Below are positions 44,384-55,644 of a stretch of DNA of 64,000 nt, in pieces (position 1 is the first letter of the stretch; every line of letters begins with the position of its first letter). The notes beneath the pieces are model-generated. The model had not been told where the DNA came from. It worked only from the letters and a program-made list of their open reading frames with translations, and did no database searches. Origin of the DNA: Orientallactaga sibirica (Eukaryota; Chordata; Mammalia; Rodentia; Dipodidae). The stretch is taken from contig JAEOAD010000040.1 in the NCBI GenBank assembly GCA_036365145.1, positions 9,506,501-9,570,500 on the forward strand, written 5' to 3'. The translations under genes were made by a program, and so were the position numbers.

Positions 44384-44700
44384 GGGACCCCATAAGAACA
44401 AAAGCTTATGACTAGAAAGAATGAAAAAACATACATTTTATACAGTATTTTGACAAATGATTTTTGCATATGACATATTACTTAATTTTTCTGACAATTC
44501 ATTGACTGAGTTAATGTTAAATAACTTTTATTCCTGAACAATATGTGTGACAGAAAGTTTGAATTCATCCTCATCTATGTCTCACACACACACAAACTTT
44601 GGATATTTGTTTATTTTGTGTCCTAGTTATATGTAGTCATTAAGCTAAGTGGCTGTGTGACAACTACAGCAGAGAAAGTATTATATTCTTTATTCTTCTT
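44384..44700. other. Unassigned sequence
   Basis: Only a short CACACACACA word at 44583; nothing else recognised. Confidence 0.3.
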
Positions 44701-44707
44701 ATTATTA

Positions 44708-44854
44708 ATTTTGGGGGTTGTGGTAGGGTCTCACCCTAGCTCAGGCTGACCTGGAATTCACTATTTAATCTCAGGGTGACCTTAAACTCATAGCAATTCT
44801 CCTACCTCTGCCTCCCAAGTGCTGGGATTAAAGGCATGCACCACCATGCCCAGC
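44708..44854 (-). mobile_element. B1 SINE
   Basis: Complement of B1 from GTAGGGTCTCACCCTAGC to CACCACCATGCCCAGC. Confidence 0.92.
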
Positions 44855-45015
44855 TTATCCTTTGCTTTTAGATAGTCATAATTTTATAGACAATGAGCTA
44901 CTATTTATTAAAATACCTCTATCCTCTTTTATAGGAAATTTTGGATTTACAAAGCATTGAAATATTTATATTAATTTACACATTTATTCATGGGATTAAT
45001 TCATGTCCACCTATT

Positions 45016-45168
45016 TTTTTTCGTTTTTTTTCAATGTAGGGTTTCACTCTAGCCAGGCTGACCTGGAATTCACTATGTAGTCTCAGGGTGGCCTTGAACT
45101 CATGGCAGTCCTCCTACTTCTGCCTCCCCAGTGGTATGATTAAAGGCATGCACCACCATGATGGGCTT
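45016..45168 (-). mobile_element. B1 SINE
   Basis: Complement of B1, with TCACTATGTAGTCTCAGGGT and GATTAAAGGCATGCACCACC. Confidence 0.92.
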
Positions 45169-45189
45169 CCAACTACATTTATTACTTTT

Positions 45190-46270
45190 TTATTAATGGC
45201 CACTTCTATAATTATAGGCAATAAACCATGATAATTCTCTCCCTACTTTCCCCTTCACATCTCCACTCTCTGTCATATCGCCTCCCCCTCTCATTCAGTC
45301 TCTCTTTTATTTTGATATCATCATCTTTTTCTCCTATTATACCGGTCTTCTTTAGGTAGTGCCAGGCACTGTGAGGTCGTGGATATTGAAAGAGCTCATT
45401 GTAAAGAGTCCTATCCTCCCTTTGGCTCTTACTTTCTTCCCACCATCTCTTCTGCAATTGACCCTGAACTTTAGAAGGTGTGATAGAGACGTTTCAGTGC
45501 TGAGCACTCCTCTGTCAGTACTTCTCAGCACTATGGTGCCTTTTGAGTCATTCCAAAGGTCAGCACCATCTGAAAAGAGAAGCTTCTCTAACCAGAAGTG
45601 AGAGAAGCATTCATATATGGGCATAAACATTAAGAAAAGGGCTTACCAGGCAGTTTGGTGAGCATAATATATGCTCCCCTAGGGCTTATGACTTCCTCGG
45701 TCATAAGTTTTCAGTATTAGGCATGTATTCCCTCCCATGCATTGGGCCTCCAGTCCAATTAGAGAGCATTTGGATTCCTCCATAACAGACATGCCACTAT
45801 TGCACTGATGGCTCATTTGGCCTGGTTGGCACAACTTAAGGCTTGCAGTGTCCCCTGTTGTTTATCTCCATTGAGGACTTCTCTATCTCCCATGGAGCTC
45901 CATCAGCATAGCTTTTTCCAGCCTTCTGTCAGCTGGTCCACATGGAGGAGGTTTTCAGCTCAGCTCCAGCAAGATTTCTCAGTGACCTTGCAACCCAAGC
46001 ATGTGGAGCCTTCAGCAATAGGGTCTTACCATCTATTCCTGTTGGGAAGCCAAAAGCCTCAACAATGGCCTGTAATGTTTTAGGGGCATCTGGGACTTTC
46101 CTGGCCAACTACTCACTGGAAGGTATCCCATTCCTGGCACTGAAATTTTTCTAGTAACAATCTATGGCTTCTGGATGGGCCATTGTCCAAGCAGGTTTCC
46201 ATATAACTTATTCATATCTCTTAGATTTTGATTAACCCTCCCCCCACTCTTCCCCAAGTACATTTTTACC
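45190..46270 (-). mobile_element. L1 LINE 3' untranslated segment
   Basis: About 1.1 kb matches wording I associate with a rodent L1 untranslated region: TAGGTAGTGCCAGGCACTGT, AAGGTGTGATAGAGACGTTT, CACATGGAGGAGGTTTTCAG and AGTAACAATCTATGGCTTCT. Pyrimidine-rich stretches on the plus strand (about 45238-45300) suggest that the element reads on the minus strand, since L1 3' ends have a polypurine tract. Open frames here are not L1 proteins. Confidence 0.5.
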
Positions 46271-46326
46271 TTCATTTCAAAGCTTGCCCTGACAACTCTA
46301 GGAAATGACTTTCTCTTTTCTTTTCT

Positions 46327-46485
46327 TTTTTTCTTTTTTTTTGGTTTTCTAGGTAGGATCTCACTGTAGGTCAGGCTGACCTCAAATTCACTATGTCATC
46401 TCAGGGTGGCCTCAAACTCATGGTGATCCTCCTACCTTGGCCTCCCGAGTGCTGGGATTAAAGGTGTGTGCCACCATGCCTGGCT
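46327..46485 (-). mobile_element. B1 SINE
   Basis: Complement of B1; GACTTTCTCTTTTCT before (46306) and GACTCTCTCTTTTCT after (46486) are the target-site copies. Confidence 0.95.
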
Positions 46486-46689
46486 TGACTCTCTCTTTTC
46501 TAAACTTTATAATAATTATTTTGGCACTATAATATATAACGTTGATTTTTTTATGAGAACTGGGCATTTCTTATATACTTATCATATAATTGTTCATTGC
46601 TTGTTTCATAGAATCTTGAGGTTAGGTAAGGTTTCATATTTTTCCATATTTTACAAAATTCTTTGAATTGATAATTACACATTTCTCCT

Positions 46690-46860
46690 ATGAGGTATGT
46701 CATGCCAGCTCTACTTATAAATGAGAAATTTGGGGCTATAGTTTCCCAGGCACTAAATGGAAGTGCTATATTTCAGGTATAGGAAGATTAAGTCCAGAGG
46801 CTTAAAATTTTAAAAGCTGTGAATGCTAACATTTTAATATGGTGCTAAGCGTAAACAAGG
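46690..46860 (-). mobile_element. Probable MIR, diverged
   Basis: TCTACTTATAAATGAGAAAT, then 'ggggctatagtttccc', AGGCACTAAATGGAAGTGCT and a 'ttaagtccagaggct' segment follow the complement order of MIR ('ttttacagatgagaaa..ggcacagagag..tagtaagtggcagagc'). Confidence 0.45.
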
Positions 46861-48008
46861 TGTTTCATTAATACCTGTCGAGTTGAACAGGACAGCTTTA
46901 TCTGATCACCAGTCACAGTGGTCTGAGGAGACTGAAAACAACAAGATTGCAAGCTCTGCACTGTCCTTTATTGATGAACATATTTATCTACACCAGTCAA
47001 AATGCTGTTAAAAGGAAAGTTTTCCTTCCTGAGAAGAGCAGCAGCTACTGGCAACAATCTTTCAATAACATTTGAGAGGGAAACAATTCAGCACTAAGAA
47101 AACGAACACTTTCTCACTGGAAAGCCTAGGAGCCCGTTCTCATTCTCCAGCCCCAGCAGGTGGCTCCTGGAGACATCCACAGTCAATAGGCTTCAAGAAG
47201 AACAAATAGCTAAGACTCTCCCGAGTTTCACTTCTCATCAGTGGCAAAGGAATCATTTGCTTGAAGTAGCTCAGAGGGCAACCAACTCAAGTACTTACCA
47301 CCACTTCCCAGGCTCACTGTCTCCACTTTTGACAATGTGGAACAAACACCACCACAAGGAAGCAGGAAGAAAGAGCTGAGGTGAATCTGAAGAAGGGACA
47401 GAGATGAATTGTATTTTTGTAAAGGGAATGTGAGGAGGATGGTTGTCAGAGTATCAGGCTGGAACCGTGCTTTCCTGTTAAACAAGAGTGTCAGTAATCC
47501 ATAGAAGGTCAACTTGCAGTCTACAAACTTGAAGTTTAAATTACCTGTGGTGAAATGATCACTTTATATTCATTCAGTTATATTATAGATGATACATCTT
47601 GCCCAAGATTGTGGTGTCAAGATAATAGTTTCTTTGAACTTTGTAATAAATAAAAGCTCTTTTGCAAACGTAGGAACTTCACCCACTGATTTCTTCATTA
47701 GACTTTACCAACTTGACTGCTGTCCAACTCTGTGTGTCAGATTCCTGATACGCATGTTTCCCATCCCTCCCCAACGTTATCACACTAACTAAACTCACAA
47801 TGCTTGTTCCCTTCCATCTGCAGATATTTCAAGTATCACACTTAGCCTACAGAACCTTACATGTCATTAAAGTTGACCACCCATTGTTGAAGAAGATTCT
47901 TTTACCCACTTCACTCATGTTCTGAATTGATGAAGCTGGTTAAAGATGCATTAAGAATCAGGGTTCGTAAAGGAGACAGAAGTGGAACCAGCAGTTTGCA
48001 AATGATAA
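46861..48008. other. Unassigned, largely unique sequence
   Basis: A minus-strand open frame at 47228-47512 (94 codons) has no domain I know. No SINE occurs in this 1.1 kb. Confidence 0.4.
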
Positions 48009-48010
48009 CA

Positions 48011-48215
48011 AGGGCTGAAGAGATTGTTCAGTGGTTAAGGTGCTTGCCTGCAAAGCCTAGGGACATGAATTTAATTCCCCAGTGCCCATGTAAAGCCAGT
48101 TGTACTAAGTGGCACATGCATCTGGAGTTCATTTGCAGTGGCTGGAAGCCCTATGGTGCCCATACTCTCTCTGTGTCTGCTTTTGTATCTCTTAAATAAA
48201 TAAGTAAACTTAAAA
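48011..48215 (+). mobile_element. DIP-type SINE, diverged
   Basis: AGGGCTGAAGAGATTGTTCA head and GGAGTTCATTTGCAGTGGCT body, A-rich tail. Confidence 0.93.
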
Positions 48216-48240
48216 AAGTGTATATACAAAATATGTGAAG

Positions 48241-48400
48241 TGGGGGCATGATGGCGCACGCCTTTAATATCAGCACTTGGGAGGCAGAGGTAGGAGGATC
48301 GCGTGAGTTTGTGGCCATCTTGAGACTACATAGTGAATTCCAGGTCAGCCTGTGTTAGAGCAAGACCTTACCTCGAAAAAGACAAACAAACAAAAAAAGG
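48241..48400 (+). mobile_element. B1 SINE
   Basis: GGCATGATGGCGCACGCCTT to ACCTTACCTCGAAAAAG and an AAAC-rich tail. Confidence 0.94.
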
Positions 48401-48915
48401 TGTAATGGAAATACCAACAAAGACGAGGGAAAGAGAACCCCAGAGAACTGTGGACTTACATACACTAGCTTTAAAGAGTTCTGGAAGGCAGCAGTTGGGA
48501 GCAGATACTCCCTACAATGAGAAGTGTCTTTTAGTGTCTATTAGGGGTGGAGAAATTTGCAAAGAATTCACAGGTAAAGGCACGTGGAGAGTGAAATGCC
48601 CAGTGGAACTGCTAAGGAATGTTCTAGGTAGCTGCCTGTTCCTGTCCTAATGAACTGTGCTTGGAATGCAGCTGTTGGAGCAGCTTTGCTTCCTGCGAGA
48701 GGCTTTTGGGGGAGTGGCACCAGGAGCAGGAATGCAGCTGCTGGTTTGCTGCAAGGACCTTGTGGAAAGCTGTGGGTGGAATGCTCATGAAAAGAGTTCG
48801 CAGGAGTGCGTCCATCACACACGACCAAAATGTTCAGAGATATAGACACCGATGCAACACAATGGTGACAGGAAGGTCTTTTGAGAAAATGTTTCTGAGG
48901 CTTAGATGACTATAG
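48401..48915. other. Unassigned sequence
   Basis: 48650-48790 repeats the word ATGCAGCTG(T/C)TGG twice and has frames open on both strands, but no recognised product. Confidence 0.3.
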
Positions 48916-48919
48916 GGGA

Positions 48920-50010
48920 AAATATGTCAACCATTTTAGACACCTTTACCCAAAATCATTTCAAGACAGACCATGGAACTAATCATACAAGATAAATCTT
49001 ACAGGTTCTAGACCTGAGATAAACTATTTTTTTTTGGCTAGGAAAATATGATGGTAATAAATGCACAATCAAAATTCAATATGATTCCTACTCAAAGAAA
49101 TAATTTCAAAAGACAGAAATAAGAATATATTCACAATTTTTATTTTGGCAAAAAATAGTTTTAAAGACCATGGGAAACAGGCTTGAGAAGACAATTACAA
49201 AAGAAACTATAAAAAATCACCATTAATCCATGGAGGTGTGTTCACTAGGGTATTTCATCAGGGAGTTATTAAATCAACACTTCACAATTATGTTTATATA
49301 CTACTTCACATTTCCCAAATTATTAAACATTAACAGTAGGGTATTTGTAGGGTATGGAATAACTGGGATGGCAACTTGTCTCTGAGATCTGAAAATGTGG
49401 ACAACTACTTTGCAAAACTACACAGCAATCCATATGAAGTAAATATATCTCCTATGCTGCTATTAAGCAATGCCACGCCAAAAATTTTGCTGAGAAAATT
49501 GACAGCTTAGGTCCACAAAAGAATGTGAATGAAAAATGTTTGTAGTAGTTTTATTCTTAGTAATATTACGCTTGAAACAACTCAAATTTCCTTCAGAACA
49601 AGAGTAAACAATTAAAATCTTATAAAATTCTACTTATTTGTAACAGAAAAGAAGACAGTCTGCTACTAAACTGGACACTGCATGGAAGAGAAAAAGAGAA
49701 AAGAAGGGATTATCGTGCCTACTGAAAAAAATAGTATGTAGTATACTTCATTAAAATTCTTATTGATGTTAAATTTAGTTGAGAAATATGCTAAGTATTT
49801 GCAAGGAAACACCTATTTTTAGATAGCATGCTAGTTACCTGCAGGCAAATAGACATCACACATTTATCTTCTACAGTGGTTGAGAAAAGCTGGGTAGATT
49901 GTACAGCATTTACCTAGGCAGGTATATGCATGCATCCATATGTGCATGGATGTATGACTGCATGGATATAACAAGAGAACCAGTAAATCTAATAACTTGA
50001 TAAAATACTT
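48920..50010 (+). mobile_element. Ancient L1 LINE, part 1 (late ORF2 and 3' region)
   Basis: AATGTTTGTAGTAGTTTTAT, TACGCTTGAAACAACTCAAA and 'tccttcagaacaagagtaaacaatt' match the old mammalian L1 wording 'atgtttatagcagctttatt... aaacaacccaaatgtcc'. The earlier part is more diverged. All reading frames are broken. Confidence 0.6.
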
Positions 50011-50027
50011 TCTACAATAAAGCTATT

Positions 50028-50037
50028 TTTAAAAAAT

Positions 50038-50072
<35 letters not shown>

Positions 50073-50250
50073 TTTGACAGAAACAGAGGGAGAGAGAGAG
50101 AATGGGCAGGCCAGAACCTCCAGCCACTACAAACAAACTCCAGATGCATGTGCTCCCTTGTGCATCTGGCTAACATGGGTCCTGGGGAATCGAACCTGGG
50201 TCCTTTGGCTTTGCAGGCGAATGCCTTAACTGCTAAGCCACCCTCCAGCC
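50028..50250 (-). mobile_element. DIP-type SINE in the ancient L1
   Basis: Complement of DIP with (TTTA)n tail. TCTACAATAAAGCTA (50011-50025) and TCAACAATAAATCTA (50251-50265) are the target-site copies. Confidence 0.95.
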
Positions 50251-50292
50251 CTCAACAATAAATCTAGATAGAAATAATGTAGTTGTATGAGA

Positions 50293-50554
50293 TTTTTAAA
50301 TTTTATTTGAGAGAAAGAGAGAGAGAAAGAGGGAGAGAGAGAGAAAAAGAGAGAGAGAGAGGAAGAGAGAATGTGCATGCTAGGGCATTCAGCCACTGCA
50401 TACAAACTCCAGATGTGTGTGCCCCCTTGTCACATGTGTGGTATTGCATGCTTGTGTCATTGCACATCTGGCTTACAAGGGACCTGGAGATTTGACCATG
50501 AATTTTTAGGCTTTGCAGACAAGCACCTTAACTGCTAAGCCATCTTTCCAGCCC
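50293..50554 (-). mobile_element. DIP-type SINE, intermediate-length form, in the ancient L1
   Basis: Complement of DIP with a long GA-rich stretch and the CACATGTGTGGTATTGCATG block. Confidence 0.93.
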
Positions 50555-50639
50555 ATGTGTGAAATTTTTTTTTTTAAATGTGGTAGTTTTCATGTGAATT
50601 TAAGATTATTTCCTAAAAATACCTTAAAATGGACCAATA

Positions 50640-50961
50640 AGGAATGAATGAATGAATCCCAATATGTTATTTTGAGTGAATAAAGTTTAACAAAAAGCAT
50701 AACTTATGGTATGAATCCTCTTAGATGGTATTCTAGGAAAAAATAAAATAATATATAATGCTAGAAATCAAGATATTATTGTCCATGAAACAGGAGTTGG
50801 GTTTGACAATTAGGAATAAAAGAGGACATCTGAAGGTCATGGAGTGGCTCAATATCTTGATTTCCTTGTTAATTGCATGGGTTATGCATCTACTACATCT
50901 CATGGACTCGTCTAGAATCTATACAATATACACCATGCAAAATTGATCTCAGTAACTTTAT
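50640..50961 (+). mobile_element. Ancient L1 LINE, part 2 (3' untranslated region)
   Basis: TGTTATTTTGAGTGAATAAA, 'gtatgaatcctcttagatgg', GAAGGTCATGGAGTGGCTCA and ATATCTTGATTTCCTTGTTA follow the 3' end of L1MA/L1MB-like elements ('tatatcttgattgtggtggt'). Confidence 0.65.
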
Positions 50962-51272
50962 TTTGTTTAGAATTTCATTTTTTTTAAATTTATTTATTAG
51001 AGACAGAGAGAGGGAGAGTGAGAATGGGCGCACCAGGGCCTCTAGCCACTGCAAATGAACTCCAGACTGATTTCCTTGTTAATTGCGCCCCTTGTGCATC
51101 TGTCAAAATTGATCTCAGTAACTTTATTTTGTTTAGAATTTCATTTTTTTAATTTATTTATTAGAGATAGAGAGAGGGAGAGTGAGTGGGACCTGGAGAA
51201 TCAGACTGGTGCCCTTGGGTCCTTAGGCTTCACAGGCATGTGCCTTAACCACTACACCGTTTCTCCAGGCCA
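50962..51272 (-). mobile_element. DIP-type SINE disrupted by two templated insertions
   Basis: Complement of DIP: GCACCAGGGCCTCTAGCCAC to GCCTTAACCACTACACCG. TGATCTCAGTAACTTTAT lies at 50944-50961 and 51273-51290 as target-site copies. Inside the DIP lie an 18-base copy of 50858-50875 (at 51068-51085) and an 83-base near-copy of 50938-51022 (at 51104-51186). Taking both out restores the normal DIP order. Confidence 0.9.
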
Positions 51273-51290
51273 TGATCTCAGTAACTTTAT

Positions 51291-51345
51291 ACAATTGTAC
51301 AAACTGTATTTTCAAATTATCCTTTAGGGCAACAATGCACCTAAA
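51291..51345 (+). mobile_element. Ancient L1 LINE, part 3 (3' terminus)
   Basis: ACAATTGTACAAACTGTATT matches the 'gaattgtacacttaaa' ending of old L1 elements, after the DIP. Confidence 0.55.
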
Positions 51346-51940
51346 CCATAAACTCAAGTTGTGTTTTTGATCTGTATTAAAAATTTCCTCTCAGGTTTTG
51401 ATATTATCACTGCTAGCTAGTATAGACGGTCACTAATTATTTTAGTGTTTTATACTTTATTTGATCCATTAGGAGAATCTATGTGAAAAGTTAATTAGAA
51501 ATACAATTAAATTTCCAGAGATGTGTTACTAAGTAACAATTAGTATTATGGGGGAAATACAAAAAAAGGACCTTAATCTGAAGTTTTTGGTAGTTTCAAT
51601 GTAAAATTTGGCCAACTTCTAGCTACCAGAGGCAGAAATGGAGAGAGTCATCCCATCACTAGAATGAAGTCAACATACAACATGGACGTAAACTGTAAGG
51701 GCCGAAGCAATAGATCAAACTGTCTCTGCTGCCTGCCATTTGCTGGCTTGACCAGTATGTGTCAGTGGGAGTAGTAACCTGTAGCACAATATCAGGGACT
51801 GGGTGACTTATTAAAAATAATGTGGCTTTATTCTAGCTCACTGTTTTTAAGGTTGAAGGTCAAGGGGCCAAATGTTGTGAGACTGTCTTTCTTGACATAG
51901 TATAGGATAGCATGCATGCCCAGAGATGGGGAGTGGGGAT
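51346..51940. other. Mostly unassigned; weak hAT-like wording
   Basis: GACTGGGTGACTTATTAAAA with 'tttattctagctcactgttttt' at 51795-51880 resembles a hAT-Charlie type repeat, but weakly. Confidence 0.3.
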
Positions 51941-51944
51941 TTTA

Positions 51945-52072
51945 TTTATATATATAACTTAATATAATTATATATTATTATATTAATAATATATTTAATA
52001 TAATCATATATTATATATCTATATAAATATAATATATAATGTATATAAAATATATATATAAGATTTTATATA
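51945..52072. repeat. AT-rich TATA tract
   Basis: Repeated TATAT and AATATA words with many palindromes. Confidence 0.85.
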
Positions 52073-52150
52073 TGTGTGTGTATGCGTGTGTATGTGTGTA
52101 TGTGTATGCATATAAATATATGTACATGTATGTGTGTGTGTGTTTGTGTC
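52073..52150. repeat. (TG)n-rich imperfect tract
   Basis: TGTGTGTATGCGTGTGTATG and more of the same, ending in a clean GT run. Confidence 0.9.
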
Positions 52151-52174
52151 TGCTTTCTCACCCTTTTTTTTTTT

Positions 52175-52393
52175 TCAAAGATTTTATTTTTATTTATTTA
52201 CTTATTAGATACAGAGGGAAAGAGAAAGAGGAAGAGTGAGAATGGGCGCGCTAGGGTCTCTAGCCACTGCAAAGGAACTCCAGATGTGTGCTCCCCCTTG
52301 TGCATCTGGCTTACATGGGACCTGGAGAATCTAACTGGGATCCTTTGGCTTTGCAGGCAAACGCCTTAACTGCTAAGCCATCTCTCCAGTCCT
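52175..52393 (-). mobile_element. DIP-type SINE, short form
   Basis: Complement of DIP; TAAGCCATCTCTCCAGTCC end, GA-rich stretch and T-rich tail. Confidence 0.94.
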
Positions 52394-53146
52394 CTTTTTT
52401 TTTTTTTTTAATCTACACTGAAATAATTAGTTGTAATTATTTAGGGCTCATATTCCAAGCATTACACCAAGCCCAGCTTTTTTACTCTGGAAGCCCTAAT
52501 TTGTATATTAATGAAGATAAAAGCAAGCTGTTAAAGGTTCAGAGTGAATTATTTTGTAATTGCAATGTTTCTTTGGCCTGGAACTCAGTCGTCACAAGTC
52601 TTTACGTCCTTCTAGGTGAGCCACAGTTTACCAGCACAGCAAACTCACCACACAACGTGACCTAGAACTCCGGAGCCACGAGTCTTCCTCTTCTTATCAG
52701 GTAGCCGCAAACTCACCATCTTTCAGCTGCTGGCTGCTGTTCCTGAGCATGGGAAGAACGGGAGGCCTCAGGCAGACTTCACTCTCAACACCGCATAAGC
52801 TCTTCACCACTGTGACGCACCATGAATTCTGGGCATATTTCCAACGCTCAGTGACAACATCCACGTTTGACGTCATCGTCACTCAAGCCTCATCTTATGA
52901 ACTGCCTTCCACTTTTCTCTGTCCTTGTCCATCCCCCTTGCGGCATTCAGTTCCTGAAGGGCTTAAACCTGCCACATTTTCCATGTTCACACAGCTGCAC
53001 TTGAGAGGCCGAGTCCTCCCCAAGTCCATCCACACAGATTTTCTTAGCCATAAAATAAATGAAATCTAGCAGAATCCAGATTGTAAGTAATTCTCCTAGG
53101 TACTTCACGTAGTGTTTAGACAGCAAAACTTAAGAATGCTCACTGG
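52394..53146. other. Unexplained CpG-bearing stretch, possible old retrocopy
   Basis: It is richer in CpG than its surroundings and contains TGACGTCA (52868-52875). It ends in a 14-A run at 53149-53162. AATAAA occurs at about 53050, rather far from the A-run. Frames on both strands are open over about 60-106 codons, but I recognise no protein. The A-run suggests a plus-strand retrocopy of something unrecognised. Confidence 0.25.
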
Positions 53147-53162
53147 GTAAAAAAAAAAAAAA

Positions 53163-53848
53163 GACGCTATTATAAAGAGCCCACAACTACACTTGGCAAC
53201 TGAGAGGAAATGAGTTGGAAGACGTTAACATTTGCTGGTGCTGGACTGCGAGCCTCTCCTCTTCTTGATGAAGGTCCCCACACTCGCCTCCCTACTAGAG
53301 TCCTGGAACTGGTGGTTCTCATGTCATTTTTCTCATGATAATTCGGTGTCCGAAGAAAAAAATTCTCATATGTGCCCACCCGCATTTCTCCTTTGCGCCT
53401 ATCTTCCTGCACATCCAGGATGAGGAATTGTGACTCAGAAGAGGGCCCTCTAGAATGTGCACAGTGCTCACCTATCAGCTTGTCCATACCCACCGCAGGG
53501 ATACTGATTCTTCTTCCTCAACGGTGCCATGAGATTTTCCGTAATTGTTGGCATTTTACTCCAGAGAAGGAAGGTTCTGAAGAACAGTCCCGGGGGGAAG
53601 ACCCTGTTCTTCCTGTTTTGTTTATGGAGCCACCGGGCTGGAGTCACGGAAGCACCACCCCCGTCACCTTCATATTAATCACTTGTCAAGGGGCCCATCT
53701 CCAAAGTCCATAATCAGATCGCACTTTTCCTCTTCCTCATCCTCTTCATGCTGCACAATGGGAATTGCATTTCAGATGAGGTATATGGGGGTGAGGGGGC
53801 CTCAAAGCCAACCAAAGCAATGATCCTAGTTCCACTTCGTTTTTTTTT
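53163..53848. other. Unexplained stretch with minus-strand coding flavour
   Basis: On the minus strand a 107-codon frame (53170-53493) and an acidic end, VQHEEDEEEEKCDLIMDFGD then a stop near 53693, look protein-like. I do not recognise either. Frames do not connect into one product. Confidence 0.2.
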
Positions 53849-53849
53849 T

Positions 53850-54036
53850 AAAAGAAAATATTTTTAAAATTTATTTATTTACTTGAGACACAAAGAGCGA
53901 GACACACAGAGAGGGGAGAGAATGGGCACGCCAGGGCCTCCAGCATCTGGTTTACATGGATTCTGGGGGTGTCGAACCTGGGTCGTTTGGTTTTGCAGGC
54001 AAGTGCCTTAACCTCTAAGCCATGCCTCCAGCCCCC
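53850..54036 (-). mobile_element. DIP-type SINE with internal deletion
   Basis: Complement of DIP in which GCCTCCAG passes directly to CATCTGG, so about 40 bases of body are missing. GAAGTGGAACTAG (complement, about 53829-53841) and GAAGTAGAAATAG (complement, about 54037-54049) are the target-site copies. Confidence 0.9.
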
Positions 54037-54049
54037 TATTTCTACTTCT

Positions 54050-54950
54050 GTCTTCATTTTTAGTGACTTCTTCACAGCCTGCACATGGGCTGCTTTATCT
54101 CCATAAGTCGTGCAGCATAAATCTGAGTGAGGGTCATGTAGGTGCGTGACTAGCTGAATAAGCACTGGAGACTGCTGATGGTGTACAATTTTTTTTTTCT
54201 TTTAACCTGGTGGCATCAGGAGATGTTTGCAGACACTGACATTGTCAGGATCCTGATCCTTTCGACAAGTATGGCCCTGAGAAATCTTGATTTTGTGTCA
54301 TTCCTGATTAAGGAGAACCTGTCCGCATAGTGTCTGTATGTGAGCAGGTTCTTTCTCTCAATTTCAAAATCAGACCTTTTTGAAAAATAGACTAAAGGGA
54401 AAAACAAAATCCCTCTACTGACTTTTCTTTTCCCAGGGTTTGATTTACTTTAATTGAAGACTGTGGACACTGGTCTTAAGTCAGTGGGGTCCAGAATTCT
54501 TTAGTAAATGGTATCTAATGCACATTGATGATCAGACCCTGGCAAAATGCATTATGGTGGAAAAGAATTCTGGCAATCCGTCCTCTGAATGGCAACTTCA
54601 TATTTCTTTTCTTGCTGAAGTTTCTGTCCTTTAAAAGCCTGGCAATTTGGTAAACCTTACTAAATTCCAGCCAGTGCTCCCTGTGAATATTTTAAGGTAA
54701 AATATTTATTCTCTACTATATAACCTGGTTATTATAACTACATTGTTGTACAATTATTAACATATAATTAATATTTACGACAGCTTTAAAAATGCCTAAA
54801 TATATTCTTTCCCACCCTAGGTCTTATGAAACGGTGAATATAATTCTGTTTTTATTCTCAGAATTTTGGTATGTTGTAGTTATATTATTGTGAATCAGAA
54901 GTAAAAACTATCATAAAAATAGCACTTGACATTTTATCTTAAGTAAAAAC
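54050..54950. other. Unassigned sequence
   Basis: 54050-54170 continues the protein-like minus-strand flavour of the block before the DIP. The rest is unrecognised. Confidence 0.3.
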
Positions 54951-55010
54951 TTTAGATCGTCCAGAGCAGAAAGAAATGGATAGATCATGCCTTATATTAT
55001 GTTTTAATCA
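54951..55010. repeat. 59-bp dispersed direct duplication, copy 1
   Basis: TTTAGATCGTCCAGAGCAGA, then GAAATGGATAGATCATGCCT and TATATTATGTTTTAATC. The second copy lies at 56645-56703 with three differences. Confidence 0.9.
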
Positions 55011-55640
55011 TAACATAAAATGATTCACATGACATGAACCAGATTGTAAGAATGAAAAATAAGCATATGGAATACTTAAGGTTAGGAAAATATACTTGGG
55101 ATATTAATAAGTGAAAATCAGATTCCAAATACTTATAATGGCTACAATATTGTATTATTGTGATCTTCCATGGGGTTTTGAATTTTATGGTGGGCTCTAA
55201 TTTTTTGTTGTTCTTGTATACTCTCTAAAAATTTTTAAATGTGGATATTCTTATATCAATGGGAAATATAACTATATAAAATAATTTATGTATCAGGATT
55301 ATAGGAGCTGACACCAAATACAGTCATTTGACCTTTTAAAAGTCTTTTAGTAAGTGAGGAAAGTAGCAGAGTAATTTTATTTTTAAACACTGTTTATTTC
55401 TGCTATTTCTGCTGCTACTCCAAGGTATTTTTCTTATATAAAAAAGGAACTTAAATGAGTGAACGTGATTTCATACAAGTGAAAGGTCATGGAGGTCTGT
55501 ACTCACTAGACACGTAGGAAAACATGAACGAAGCAGGAAGGAACGATGGGACCCAAGGATTCCTCTCAGAAAAGCAATAAGTGAGCAACTCTAGAATCAC
55601 AAAGGACATTGCTTAAAAGATACTTCTTGCCTCCTTCCTT
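55011..55640. other. Unassigned AT-rich sequence
   Basis: No feature recognised. Confidence 0.35.
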
Positions 55641-55644
55641 TACA

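Noticed and set aside
45212..46154. Several frames of 70-92 codons as L1 or host proteins
   Set aside because: The sequence fits an L1 untranslated region. The frames do not match L1 ORF1 or ORF2.
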